Under the pieces are notes generated by a model. The model ran no database searches. It was given only the letters and a program-made list of their open reading frames with translations, and had not been told where the DNA came from. Position numbers and translations under genes: made by a program. From JANQOH01 sp965201155 (GTDB lineage: Bacteria; Pseudomonadota; Alphaproteobacteria; UBA7887): a stretch of DNA of 64,000 bases. Positions 1 through 8,019 of this stretch are shown one piece after another (position 1 is the first letter of the stretch; each line of letters opens with the position of its first letter). Location of the stretch: the NCBI GenBank assembly GCA_965201155.1, contig OZ241752.1, positions 2,046,001-2,110,000 on the forward strand, written 5' to 3'.

Positions 1-230
1 TAGCGGCGAAGGGTCGCGAACGACGGCGACACCCGGCCGCTCTCCAGCCGAGTGACCGCCGACTGGGTCGTGCCGAGCCGGCGGGCAAGCTGTGCCTGCG
101 TCAGTTTCGCCGTCGTGCAGGCGCGGACCAGCGCCTCGATCAGCGCATACTCCTCGTCGACGCGCGCGTACTCCTCCCGGAACTCCGGGTCTCCCATGAA
201 ACGCGCCTTCAGGTCCTTCAGCTTCGTCAT
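1..230 (-). CDS. XRE-family antitoxin, C-terminus cut by window edge
   Basis: The first 76 codons of a small helix-turn-helix protein are visible, beginning MTKLKDLKARF, with a HTH stretch containing LARRLGTTQSAVTRLESG. This is the pattern of HigA-type antitoxins, which bind the promoter of their own operon and neutralise a RelE/HigB-like toxin. The start codon overlaps the stop of the upstream toxin relic (ATGA), the usual coupling for this toxin-first arrangement. The gene runs off the left edge of the window. The toxin next to it is broken, so this may be an orphan antitoxin. Confidence 0.7.
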   Translation of the reverse strand, partial: MTKLKDLKARFMGDPEFREEYARVDEEYALIEALVRACTTAKLTQAQLARRLGTTQSAVTRLESGRVSPSFATLRR

Positions 231-410
231 GTCGTCACCTGCCTCATCCGCTCCCGGGCGGTCGCGAGAGCGCGGCGCGGCGTCTCGCGCGACTTCTTCG
301 CGAAGATCATGCACCACCACCATCCTCCGGTCCGACGCCGTCACGTAGATCCCCCGCGCGATGCCGCCGTCCGCCCGCACTCGAAATTCCCAGAGTTTCC
401 CTAACCAGGG
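227..410 (-). pseudogene. HigB/Gp49-like toxin relic, 5' truncated and frameshifted
   Basis: Read on the minus strand, one frame gives LWEFRVRADGGIARGIYVTA and then RRMVVVH. A shift of one base near position 310 moves to a second frame giving IFAKKSRETPRRALATARERM followed by a stop overlapping the antitoxin start. Together these match the C-terminal half of phage-derived Gp49/HigB toxins (R-I-A-R, then V-x-H-x-F-x-K-K-x-x-x-T-P). The N-terminal half is missing because the neighbouring antitoxin ends at 433. A sequencing error could explain the shift but not the missing 5' end. Confidence 0.65.
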
Positions 411-432
411 ACCGGCGGAATCGGCGGAGCAG

Positions 433-771
433 TCAGGCGGGCTCGGCGGCGGCGATGCGCAGCCGTCCGCCGCCGGTGGATCGGGGCTGGCGGATGACGA
501 TGTCGATGTCGCGCCCGAGCGCGTTGAGCAGGCGGAACAGGCGCTCCAGCGAGTACTCGCGGAAGTCGCCGCGCAGCAGCCGCGACACGTCGGGCTGAGA
601 GAGGCCCAACAGCCGCCCGGCCTCGGTTTGCGTCAGGCCGCGATCGCGCACGATGTCGTCGATGCGGCTGACGAGATCGGCCTTGACGAGGTGGGCGTCG
701 GCGTCGGGAAAGCCGAGATCGGCGAAGACGTTGCCGCTGCCGCGCTCCACGGCGGTGTCGGTGGGTTTCAT
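433..771 (-). CDS. higA: HigA-type XRE antitoxin
   Basis: This 112-residue protein has a central HTH with LTQTEAGRLLGLSQPDVSRLL at about residues 48-68, followed by a short helical tail ending RLRIAAAEPA. The length and position immediately downstream of a HigB-like toxin fit the short HigA/XRE antitoxin class (also annotated as 'XRE family, type II TA antitoxin'). It would bind the toxin and repress the shared promoter. The start MKPTD was chosen because a longer in-frame reading to 903 runs through the toxin gene. The spacing to the toxin stop is only 4 bases. Confidence 0.8.
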   Translation of the reverse strand: MKPTDTAVERGSGNVFADLGFPDADAHLVKADLVSRIDDIVRDRGLTQTEAGRLLGLSQPDVSRLLRGDFREYSLERLFRLLNALGRDIDIVIRQPRSTGGGRLRIAAAEPA

Positions 772-775
772 GGAG

Positions 776-1132
776 TCAGTCTCCACTTTGCGCTTCACGG
801 TGGTGCCGCTCGGCGGCGGCCAGGCGTCGGCGGACCAGGTCGAGCTCCTGCTTCGGGGTCGCGATGCCGCGCTTCGCCTTCTTCTGGAAAGCGTGCAAGA
901 CATAGACGGTGCCCTCGAAGCGGACCGTGTAGACGGCCCTGTAGGTGTCGCCGTCGTGACGCGCGATAATCTCCACGACGCTCGGGCCGAAGCCCTTGAG
1001 CGGCTTGGCGTCGCGGTGGCGGCGTCCGAGCTGGGCGCGGAAAATCGCGAAGCCCATGCGGTCCTGCACCGGGTCGGGGAAGCGCTTCAGATCCGCCTTG
1101 CTCGAACCCATCCATTGGACTGGCTTCAACAT
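776..1132 (-). CDS. higB: HigB/Gp49-like toxin of a type II TA pair
   Basis: The 118-residue product begins MLKPVQWMGSSKADLKRFPD and contains the family pattern YRAVYTVRFEGTVYVLHAFQ then KKAKRGIATPKQELDLV. This is the phage-derived Gp49-like/HigB fold, a ribosome-associated mRNA interferase of the RelE superfamily. It precedes its antitoxin, the order typical of higBA. A plausible sigma-70 promoter lies directly upstream, and the ISAs1 element at 1198 begins just outside that promoter. Activity cannot be judged from sequence, but the reading frame is intact, unlike that of the toxin relic beside it. Confidence 0.82.
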   Translation of the reverse strand: MLKPVQWMGSSKADLKRFPDPVQDRMGFAIFRAQLGRRHRDAKPLKGFGPSVVEIIARHDGDTYRAVYTVRFEGTVYVLHAFQKKAKRGIATPKQELDLVRRRLAAAERHHREAQSGD

Positions 1133-1149
1133 GTCACTGTCGACTCCGC

Positions 1150-1178
1150 ACTATAGGGGTTTCGCCATAGCCGGACAA
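1150..1178 (-). promoter_or_regulatory. Predicted promoter of higBA
   Basis: On the minus strand TTGTCC (1173-1178) and TATAGT (1150-1155) are separated by 17 bases. The inferred start of transcription would lie about 10 bases before the toxin ATG. This is a consensus-based inference only. Confidence 0.4.
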
Positions 1179-1197
1179 GGCGACCGGCGTGTCAGTG

Positions 1198-2026
1198 CAG
1201 GGGAATCGCTTTTGAAATTTTGCGTTTTTTTTTGTTTGTATTTTTGATTCATATTCTGTTTTCGATGCCCGGCACGGAGACAGACTATGGAAGAATTTGC
1301 TCATATATTTGAATCTGTTACTGACCCGCGGCGGTCCAACGCCACACGCCACAACTTTCACGAAATGCTCATGATCGGCCTGCTATGCGTGCTCTCGGGC
1401 GGTGAGGGATGCGCCGACATGGCACGCTTCGGACGCGCCAAGAAGCCGTTTTTGCGCCAGTTCATGACGCTTTCCCATGGCATACCAAGCCACGACGCCT
1501 TCTCCGACCTCTTCAACGCACTCGATCCTCAAGGCCTGACAGAGGTATTGCAGGGCCTTGTCAAGGACTGGGCCGAATGCCTCGACGACACCGTCATTGC
1601 CATAGACGGCAAGCAACTGCGGCGCTCATTCGACAATGCCGCCAAGCGTTCGGGACTGCATCTCGTGCACGCCTTTGGCGCTCAAAGCCGTCTCGTGCTG
1701 GGGCAAGTGGCGGTCGATGGCAAATCCAATGAGATCACGGCATTGCCCAGGCTGCTCGACATGTTACGCCTCAAGGGCCGGACCGTGACCGCCGATGCGA
1801 TGCATACACAACGCCGCACCGCAGAGCGTGTAACAGCCGGCGGCGGCGACTATGTACTGGAGAACCTGGAGCTCATGCGGCGCTTGGCGCTCAACATCGC
1901 CCGTCATGAACCCACCAAGGATGCCATGCGCGGAAAGCTCAAACGCGCAGCCTGGAACGACAATTTCCTCATCGACCTGATCCGCGCTGCTACAAAACAC
2001 CCATAATTCCAAAAGCGATTGCCCTG
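1198..2026 (+). mobile_element. ISAs1-family insertion sequence, internally deleted
   Basis: Terminal inverted repeats of 22 bases with two mismatches bound the element. They are 1198-1219 (reads CAGGGGAATCGCTTTTGAAA) and the complement of 2005-2026 (reads CAGGGCAATCGCTTTTGGAA). They enclose a transposase with an in-frame deletion. The whole element is about 829 bp, against roughly 1.2-1.3 kb for intact ISAs1 members. I could not find a convincing target-site duplication. Confidence 0.75.
1287..2006 (+). pseudogene. ISAs1-family DDE transposase with internal deletion
   Basis: The N-terminal part matches the ISAs1 transposase family (associated N-terminal domain with VTDPRRSNATRHNFHEMLMI). 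It carries two of the three catalytic acidic residues, in VIAIDGKQLRRS and TVTADAMHTQRRT. After GGDYVLENLE the sequence jumps to a C-terminal piece RRLALNIARHEPTKDAMRGK, so about 130 central residues, including the region of the third acidic residue, are missing. At 239 residues it is about two thirds of the family length of roughly 370. It is expected to be inactive, although its ends could still be moved by an intact relative. Confidence 0.8.
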
Positions 2027-2301
2027 GGTCTGTGGCCCTGTGCCGCATATTTGAAACTGACCCACTACCCCCGATTGCAGGCCTGGACCTGATCCACCGA
2101 TCCCGGCGCGGGCGCCGCGCAGGAACCCGGTGCGGCTATCGGTCTTCGTCGCACTGACCGCCGCACACCGCTGCAGCCTTGCCCGGCTGATATGTCCCGC
2201 GCCGCCGAGAGTTGGAGACTGGCCGGGAGCCGGGCGGCGGCAGGCACTCGAAAGAAAGGCTGCCGCCATTCCCCACCATCGGCACGACGGAGAAACCGAC
2301 C

Positions 2302-2619
2302 ATGCAGACGATTGCAGCGCTTCAGGGCGGCGCCCGGACGTATCTCGTTCACAACTTCGGCAACGGCCTCGACGGCGAGGACCGTTTCGTAATCGAGCGC
2401 TTCAAGGCCATGCTCGACGGAGACATTCGCCCCTTCGAAACCGAGACGAAGGGCCGACGCAAGACGAGGCGCATCGTGGTCTCGCGCGAGGAGGTCGAGG
2501 CGATGCTCCCCGCCCGCACCGAGATCATCGTCTGCACCGGGCTGCGCACCAGGGGCGGCAGACAGATCTGGGGCGACATCGCGACCGGGATTTTCCACGA
2601 CCGCCGCCAGAAGGGCTGA
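2302..2619 (+). CDS. Small hypothetical protein of the mobile element
   Basis: The 105-residue product starts MQTIAALQGGARTYLVHNFG and ends ATGIFHDRRQKG. It has no signal peptide or membrane segment and no family I recognise. The start at 2302 was preferred over an upstream ATG at 2212 because GGAG lies nine bases before it. It is the first gene of a plus-strand run that continues through the zinc-ribbon, ssb and DUF2493 genes, so it is likely cargo or maintenance DNA of the element. Confidence 0.55.
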   Translation: MQTIAALQGGARTYLVHNFGNGLDGEDRFVIERFKAMLDGDIRPFETETKGRRKTRRIVVSREEVEAMLPARTEIIVCTGLRTRGGRQIWGDIATGIFHDRRQKG

Positions 2620-2702
2620 GCTGCGTTCTTCCGGGCGTCCCGCCGGCGGCAGGCCGGCCGGGGCGCCCTTGGTCCGGAACCCGAACACGCCAGGAGGATG
2701 CC

Positions 2703-3710
2703 GTGGCATATCGAGATCAAGCGGTACGCAAGCAGAAGGACCGGGAGCGCTACCACAGGCGGGTTGCCGAACGGCGCGCCGCCGGTCTTTGCGAGAAGTG
2801 CGGACGTTGCCCACCCGTGCCGGACCGGCCCATCTGTGGCGCCTGCGCCGAGAAGGCCCGCACCGCCGGGCGAGCGCGCGATGCGCGTCTCCGCGCGGCC
2901 GGACAGTCCAGACGGGACCCCGGTCACGCCCGGGAGTACGAGCGCGAGCGCTCTCGCCGGGAGGTCGAAGTGCGCCGCGAAGCCGGCATGTGCGTCCGAT
3001 GCGGCGCCGCTCCGGCAGTGGACGGCCGCTCGTCTTGCGAACCCTGTCTGGCGAAGAGGCGCGAGAGCGATCGAGACCGATACCACAAGGCGAAGGATGC
3101 CGGCCTCAAGTACGGCGGCAAATCGGTCGCGGTCAGTCGCAAGGCCGCCCGCAAGCGCCAGCATGCTCGCCGCACCGCCGGACTGTGCACACGATGTGGA
3201 CACCGGCCCCCGGTCGAGGGGAAGACCATCTGCGAGCCGTGCCGGGAGGTGCGCCGCATCGTCGCGCGCACCCGTTATGCCGCCAGGCGGGCGGGCGGTC
3301 TTTGTACAACCTGCGGGGGACCGGCCGCGGGCGGCGGTTCCCGCTGCGGCCCCTGCGCCGTGCTCGAGACAGAACGCCGCTCGCTCGAACGCAAGAACGC
3401 CGCCAGCAGGCGCCTCTATTGGAAACGCCGCGCGGGTGGGCGCTGCACGGTCTGCAATGCGCCGAGCCAGGGAGCGGCGAGGTGCGGTCCTTGCGCCCGC
3501 CGATCGTACGAGAGGTCCGATCATGTCCGCGGTATGCCGCTGTATCCGCCGATGTTCACCGTGTTCCTCATCGGAACCGACGAGCCCCTCGCGATTTTCG
3601 ACGACGAGATGGAGGTTGCGGCCTTCATCGCGTTCGAGAAGCTCCGCAGGAATCAGGTGGAGGTGGTCCGGGACGCCAGCCCGCTCGCCACGCTGGCGAG
3701 CCGGGAGTGA
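2703..3710 (+). CDS. Protein with five tandem CxxC...CxxC zinc ribbons
   Basis: From a GTG start with AGGAGG just upstream, the 335-residue product carries five zinc-ribbon-like units between about residues 30 and 270. These are CEKCG..CGAC, CVRCG..CEPC, CTRCG..CEPC, CTTCG..CGPC and CTVCN..CGPC. They are joined by very basic Arg/Lys/Ala-rich helices such as RKAARKRQHARR. The last 65 residues form a separate domain with VFLIGTDEPLAIFDDEMEVA. Proteins of this look are common uncharacterised cargo of alphaproteobacterial plasmids. The basic, metal-binding build suggests nucleic-acid binding, but no function is established. A longer in-frame reading from 2130 has atypical composition and overlaps the preceding gene, so I rejected it. 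Confidence 0.65.
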   Translation: MAYRDQAVRKQKDRERYHRRVAERRAAGLCEKCGRCPPVPDRPICGACAEKARTAGRARDARLRAAGQSRRDPGHAREYERERSRREVEVRREAGMCVRCGAAPAVDGRSSCEPCLAKRRESDRDRYHKAKDAGLKYGGKSVAVSRKAARKRQHARRTAGLCTRCGHRPPVEGKTICEPCREVRRIVARTRYAARRAGGLCTTCGGPAAGGGSRCGPCAVLETERRSLERKNAASRRLYWKRRAGGRCTVCNAPSQGAARCGPCARRSYERSDHVRGMPLYPPMFTVFLIGTDEPLAIFDDEMEVAAFIAFEKLRRNQVEVVRDASPLATLASRE

Positions 3711-3774
3711 CGCCCGGCAATACCAATAGCCGGCCCGTCGGCAGCGCTATCGACTGCCCAGGAGGAACCAGACG

Positions 3775-4137
3775 ATGAACATCGATACTTTGCCGGACGA
3801 GGTGGATTTCGTCTTCTTCGTCGAGCCGCTGTCCGACGACGGGCTCCACCGCATGGCGATCGCCGTCGAGGGCATGAACGGCCCGATCCTGTCGCCGCTT
3901 CCGGAGTTGGAGTTTCGCGGAGGCCGGGCGAGCGCCCGGTTGGAGAGGGGGATCGTCTTCCTCGTGCCGGGCGCGGCAACCGCGAAGGAGATATCGCCAT
4001 GTCCGACTTCTGCCACGACGCCGACACCGAGACCCCGGCCGCTTCCGGGATCCTCGCCGAAGCGGGGCTCGATCCGAGGGCTATCCGCGAGATCCTCGCG
4101 GGCTCCGACACCTCGGGGGAATGGGAGGGAAGCTTGA
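3775..4137 (+). CDS. Hypothetical acidic protein, tail overlaps next gene
   Basis: The product begins MNIDTLPDEVDFVFFVEPLS and has a good ribosome binding site (AGGAGG, 3761-3766 region). The first 75 residues look like a real protein. From about residue 76 the frame becomes Pro/Arg/Ser-rich and overlaps the well-started gene at 3999 by 139 bases, so the true C-terminus may have been lost or read into another frame. No family was recognised. It lies in the run leading to ssb. Confidence 0.5.
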   Translation: MNIDTLPDEVDFVFFVEPLSDDGLHRMAIAVEGMNGPILSPLPELEFRGGRASARLERGIVFLVPGAATAKEISPCPTSATTPTPRPRPLPGSSPKRGSIRGLSARSSRAPTPRGNGREA

Positions 4138-4238
4138 AGAGGATGAGCGGATCGGGGCTGGAGAGTGTGCCGTCCGTTCGCCCACCCATCATCATCAACC
4201 AGTACGAACAGGAGACACGATCATGTCGTTTGGTCTGA
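3999..4238 (+). CDS. Small hypothetical protein upstream of ssb
   Basis: A strong AAGGAG site precedes the ATG. The 79-residue product begins MSDFCHDADTETPAASGIL and contains a small helical part (GLDPRAIREILAGS). Its stop overlaps the start of ssb by 16 bases, which suggests translational coupling. I recognise no family. Confidence 0.5.
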   Translation: MSDFCHDADTETPAASGILAEAGLDPRAIREILAGSDTSGEWEGSLKRMSGSGLESVPSVRPPIIINQYEQETRSCRLV

Positions 4239-4675
4239 ACAGAGCAGAAGTCATCGGACGCTTGGGCGCCGACGTCACCGTCAACCATCTCGCATCGGGA
4301 GGCCGCGTGGCCAATATGAGCATCGCCACCGACGAGAGCTACATCGACAAGACCGGCCAGCGGATGGATCGCACCGAGTGGCATCGCCTGGTCACCTTCC
4401 AGCCCGGCCTCATCGACATGCTGGAGAAGCACGCGAGGAAGAGCCGGCTGGTCTATGTCGCAGGCAAACTGCAGACCCGGCGCTGGAAGAAGGACGGCGA
4501 GGACACGGACCGCTTCTCCACCGAGATACTGCTCGTCCCCGGCTCCCGCATCCAGTTCCTCGACCGGGCGAACGGAGCCAACGGCAGCAACGCGGCAGCC
4601 TCGGCGCAGACCGCTGACAAGCCGGTGAACGGTTCCGCCGCGTCTGAGGAACCGGACGACACGATCCCCTTCTGA
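4223..4675 (+). CDS. ssb: Single-stranded DNA-binding protein
   Basis: The 150-residue product has an N-terminal OB-fold with the usual SSB landmarks (NRAEVIGRLGADV, DRTEWHRLV, VAGKLQTRRWKKDG). A disordered Ala/Asn-rich linker follows, then the acidic tail DDTIPF, which is the partner-docking tip of bacterial SSBs. SSBs encoded on conjugative elements protect transferred single strands and help evade the recipient response. The ATG at 4223 follows AGGAGA. A UUCG-loop terminator directly follows the gene. Confidence 0.92.
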   Translation: MSFGLNRAEVIGRLGADVTVNHLASGGRVANMSIATDESYIDKTGQRMDRTEWHRLVTFQPGLIDMLEKHARKSRLVYVAGKLQTRRWKKDGEDTDRFSTEILLVPGSRIQFLDRANGANGSNAAASAQTADKPVNGSAASEEPDDTIPF

Positions 4676-4711
4676 GCGTCTGTCGTCCCTCGCTTCCCTT
4701 CTCCTCCCCTG

Positions 4712-4748
4712 GGGGCCTGACGCTTCGGCGTCGGGCCCCTTTCTTCTT
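4712..4748 (+). terminator. Rho-independent terminator after ssb
   Basis: A GC-rich stem GGGGCCTGACGC / GCGTCGGGCCCC closes on a TTCG tetraloop with one G:U-type pair and is followed by TTTCTTCTT. It ends the 2.3-4.7 kb plus-strand transcript. Confidence 0.8.
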
Positions 4749-5296
4749 GCAGCATGTGCGGAGACCAACCGAGTCTTGCATAAGGACAGGACCCGTCATC
4801 CGATCAGGCCCGGACCCCGCAGCAGGCAGGCCATTGACGCGCAAGGACGGACACGCCGCCGCTCCGGCAGGGCGAGATACCGGAGAGCCGGAATTGACAG
4901 CCCTGCGACGGTCAGCGATTTCAACGGGAAATCGCTGACCGACCGAAACAGCCTGCCACCGGAAACGCGACCCGATACCGAGACATAGCCTGTCCTGCTG
5001 GCTTCTTCAGCGTGGCATGCGACGACAAAACGCGCAACCAAAGGTCCTCCGCTTCGCTTCGGCCGGGGCAAAGGGCCGCAAAGGAGGATCCGCGCCGAAT
5101 AAAATTTCTCAAACGCTTCGCCAGGCAGCAGCACCCGGCCATCCCTTCACACGCCATGCCTGTCGACACGACATGCCAGCGAAATTTTCCCCGGCACGGA
5201 TCCTGCGGCCCCAAGCCCCGGTGCCCGTTTCGTCCTCGCATCCCACGAAGGCTCCCATCGCGCAACAACGCGCAATTCAAACAGGGAGACCTTCCC
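4749..5296 (+). other. Non-coding stretch with a perfect hairpin
   Basis: No ORF here has a convincing start or codon pattern. The notable content is the 13-bp perfect inverted repeat at 4910-4940. The rest is probably the leader of the DUF2493 gene; I see no clear promoter. Confidence 0.4.
4910..4940. repeat. Perfect 13-bp inverted repeat (hairpin)
   Basis: GGTCAGCGATTTC and its exact complement GAAATCGCTGACC flank a 5-base loop AACGG. There is no T-run, so it is not a standard terminator. A protein operator, attenuator or a replication/transfer-origin hairpin are possible readings. Confidence 0.6.
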
Positions 5297-6208
5297 ATGA
5301 ACTCCGAACGCGCTGCTACCGCAACCGCAATCGCACTCGAAGCCGCTCAGCTCTTCGGCGCAACCCCCGCCAAGGGAGAACCAGACAACCGCATCATCTG
5401 GGACAAGGAGGACGCCATCGCCGGCGTCCACGACGCCATAGGCATCCTCCTCAAGGCGCTCGCGCCCGACGGAACGCAACTCGCAGACGAACGCCACAGC
5501 ATCCTCTGGGCCATTACAAACCTCTTCCACACACAGATGCAGCGCATCGACCGCGACATCGACAGGTTCACACCGCGCATCAAGGACCTGCAGCGCGCAC
5601 AAGACGGGACCGAGGTCAAGGCCGTCGAACTCGAGCAGCTCACCGAGCATGTGAGGAACCTCAACGGGCGTAGCGACGCCTTCGCCGCCGTCCGAAACTT
5701 CGTCGCAGATACCCTCTACCTGACGGAGACCGGGCAGGTCTGGCGCCCCCGCGCCGGCTCGCACACAAGCCGCGGCAAGACACTCACCGCCGCCGCCATC
5801 GACGCCCGTGACTTCCTCCGCGCACGCAAGCAACGCGACATCGAGGAGCACCTGCCCGACGGCACCCTGATCGCCGTCGCAGGTGGCAAGGAAGCCGACG
5901 ATGCACAAGCCATCTGGCACATACTCGACCGCACCCGCAAGAAATACCCGGACATGGTGCTGGTACACGGTGGCGCACCGGGCGCCGAGCGTATCGCCGG
6001 CATGTGGGCCGACACACGCGGCGTGCGCCAGATCATCTGCCGCCCCGACTGGAAGAAGCACGGCAAGGCCGCACCCTTCCGGCGCAACGAACAACTCATC
6101 GACACGATGCCGAAGGGCCTCATCGCCTTCCCCGGAAACGGCATCACCCAGAACCTCGCCGACCGCGCCCGTCAGCGCGGCATACCCGTTCACAATGCCG
6201 CAGCCTGA
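5297..6208 (+). CDS. DUF2493 (SLOG-like) domain protein
   Basis: The 303-residue product starts at an ATG preceded by AGGGAG. The N-terminal two thirds are helical. Residues about 190-300 form a Rossmann-like DUF2493/YspA domain with TLIAVAGGKEADD, MVLVHGGAPGAERIAGMWA and LIAFPGNGITQNLADRA. This fold belongs to the SLOG superfamily, which is proposed to bind nucleotide-derived ligands. DUF2493 genes are common next to ssb and antirestriction genes on alphaproteobacterial plasmids. Its specific role is unknown. A terminator hairpin follows the stop. Confidence 0.8.
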   Translation: MNSERAATATAIALEAAQLFGATPAKGEPDNRIIWDKEDAIAGVHDAIGILLKALAPDGTQLADERHSILWAITNLFHTQMQRIDRDIDRFTPRIKDLQRAQDGTEVKAVELEQLTEHVRNLNGRSDAFAAVRNFVADTLYLTETGQVWRPRAGSHTSRGKTLTAAAIDARDFLRARKQRDIEEHLPDGTLIAVAGGKEADDAQAIWHILDRTRKKYPDMVLVHGGAPGAERIAGMWADTRGVRQIICRPDWKKHGKAAPFRRNEQLIDTMPKGLIAFPGNGITQNLADRARQRGIPVHNAAA

Positions 6209-6221
6209 GCGGCGCAACCCG

Positions 6222-6256
6222 AAGGCCGGTCCCCGACAAGGGGATCGGCCTTTCTT
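6222..6256 (+). terminator. Rho-independent terminator after the DUF2493 gene
   Basis: The stem AAGGCCGGTCCCC / GGGGATCGGCCTT (one wobble position) with loop GACAA is followed by TCTT, starting 13 bases after the stop codon. Confidence 0.75.
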
Positions 6257-7674
6257 CACGAGGCCGTCGCAGCACAACTGTCGTGACCCCCGGCGTTTGC
6301 CGTGTTCTTCCGGCGTGACACGCGTCGAGCGTTTCGTTTTGGCGCGACCAAGCACCGTCACCATGCAGCACCGTCAGGTCCGGGAAGCCATTGGTGTTAT
6401 CAACCGATACGGCCCTCGGTGCAATCCGTTCGTCACAGGCAGCGATGGAGACCGCAATGCTGCGACAATGGCGCCGCCAGGCATGCTGACCTGGTCCTCG
6501 TCCATGGCAGCAGCATCGAGCGTATCGCCACCGCTCGTGCTTGCCTTCAAGGCAAGGCTTGTTGCTGCAATCTCCGCTGGCTCCCTGTCGCCTCCGTCCC
6601 CTGCGGAGGCTGCGCGCCCCGTTCTTCCCCGAATGCGCCTCGCTTGTCCTCGCCGGCTCCGCCGGCATCGGCACGGTCGTCTGCAGTCGTGCCGGCACCA
6701 CTGTCGCCGCGTCCGGCAGCGCGCTCCGCGCGACTGCCTGCGGCTCCGCCGCGCCGCAGGTGTCGGAGCCGCACTGGCGAACTGCGCCCCGAGCGGCTGA
6801 TGCTGCGGTAACGGGTGTGCGGCCCTCGCTTGCGCCTGCGGCAACATGTGTGTGGCGTCCGATTGGTCTGCGGAGCATGTGACGCAGCGCTCGTGCGCCG
6901 AGGTAAAGGCGCTCATACCGGTGCGCCATGTGTGATGAATGCGGCCGCATGCTCCCATCGCGTCGCGCGTTTTGTTACCTTCACTGTCAGGACGACAACG
7001 CGGAACGCGCTCAGATGATGCGGGCCGGTCCTTTCGCTCGATCGCCGCGACTGCTCCAAAGTCTTGCTACGCCGGCGCTTCAAGCCGGTCACGGTGTGCG
7101 GGGCAACACTGCACCAGCACGCCGCGCCGCGGCCGGCAGCGGCGTCCGCACAACCGCAGGCACTGCGGCCTGCACCATGCCCTGCAGAACCGCCTGCACC
7201 GACCGCCACTCATTCGCCGTGGCGGCTTCCCACCACCGGAGACACGGCAGTGACTTCCCCTCCATTGCGCTCAGCCGAGATGCGGCATAGACGGCCTGTA
7301 GGCCGTTAAGGTTTTCACACCTGAACGCGCCTTGGGCGCAGGGGCGGTATACGTGCGCTTGATTACGCTGATTTGCGATTTCGGCACCTCTACTGCGTTC
7401 CTCCACGATGGGAACCTGTCACACGGATTGTGTGACGCACAAGATATTGAAATCATTTAATGTGTTTTTCGCGTGTTTGCCGTGTATGCTTATGAGCATC
7501 GATTGCGACCAGGCGTAACACGACTCCAACACGGAAAAAACACGCCACAGATACGACGGCCCCGCTCGCGGCTCGGACGCCTCACGGTTCGAGAAACTGC
7601 CTCAAAGGCCGTTCCGAACTGCAGGACACTGGGCCCGGAACGGTCGGTTTCATGTACAAATCGGAGAGGCAATA
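6257..7674. other. 1.4-kb non-coding control region, possible oriT
   Basis: No ORF in this stretch has a plausible start site or recognisable product; the open frames present are what high GC alone would give. The right third is rich in small hairpins: 7291-7306 (ACGGCC/GGCCGT), 7327-7339 (GCGCC/GGCGC), 7418-7436 (GTCACAC/GTGTGAC) and 7486-7499 (ATGCT/AGCAT). Between them lies the AT-rich run 7441-7470. It sits directly upstream of a ribbon-helix-helix gene, an arrangement typical of transfer origins and their accessory protein. No nic sequence could be identified. Confidence 0.45.
7418..7436. repeat. Hairpin in candidate oriT
   Basis: GTCACAC and GTGTGAC form a perfect 7-bp stem around GGATT, immediately followed by an AT-rich tract. 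This is the clearest of four hairpins in the 200 bases upstream of the RHH gene. Confidence 0.55.
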
Positions 7675-8019
7675 ATGGCGATCAGGAGCTTCCAGCGCTC
7701 GATCCGGTTCTCGAAATCCGAATGGGATGCCGTGATCGAGGCCGCCGAGAAGGCCGGCATGACCCCGGGCACATTTGTCCGCAAGGCCGCCGCGCGTGCC
7801 GCAGCCGACAACCTCTATCTCTACGGCGGCGGATTGACGCCGGAACTGGCCGAGGTGATCAAGCGGACCTTCCGCGGTGTCCACCTGATGGCGTATCTGA
7901 AGCATGAGGAACTTTTCGCGAATGACCAGGACGGGCAATTCCGGAGAGCGGCCGAGGCCGCGCAGACGGCGCTGGCCGAGATGTTGGGAACGGATGAGCC
8001 TGGGCTGGAAGAGCCATGA
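7675..8019 (+). CDS. Ribbon-helix-helix relaxosome-type accessory protein
   Basis: The 114-residue product begins MAIRSFQRSIRFSKSEWDAV, followed by helices containing EKAGMTPGTFVRKAAARAAA. This is the pattern of RHH DNA-binding proteins of the MobC/TraY/plasmid-mobilisation kind. Such proteins bind near oriT and assist relaxase nicking. A clear GGAGAGG site lies before the ATG. The position beside a hairpin-rich region and a few kilobases from a MobF relaxase supports a relaxosome role, but a simple transcriptional regulator cannot be excluded. Confidence 0.65.
   Translation: MAIRSFQRSIRFSKSEWDAVIEAAEKAGMTPGTFVRKAAARAAADNLYLYGGGLTPELAEVIKRTFRGVHLMAYLKHEELFANDQDGQFRRAAEAAQTALAEMLGTDEPGLEEP

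Noticed and set aside
2035..2070. Sequence like an IS21-type end (TTTGAAACTGACCCACTA)
   Set aside because: It resembles such ends from memory only, with no partner repeat or istA/istB remnant nearby, so it is not listed as a feature.
2130..2702. N-terminal extension of the zinc-ribbon protein from an ATG at 2130
   Set aside because: The extra 191 residues overlap the better-supported gene at 2302-2619 in another frame and are His/Arg/Asp-rich; a GTG at 2703 has a perfect AGGAGG.
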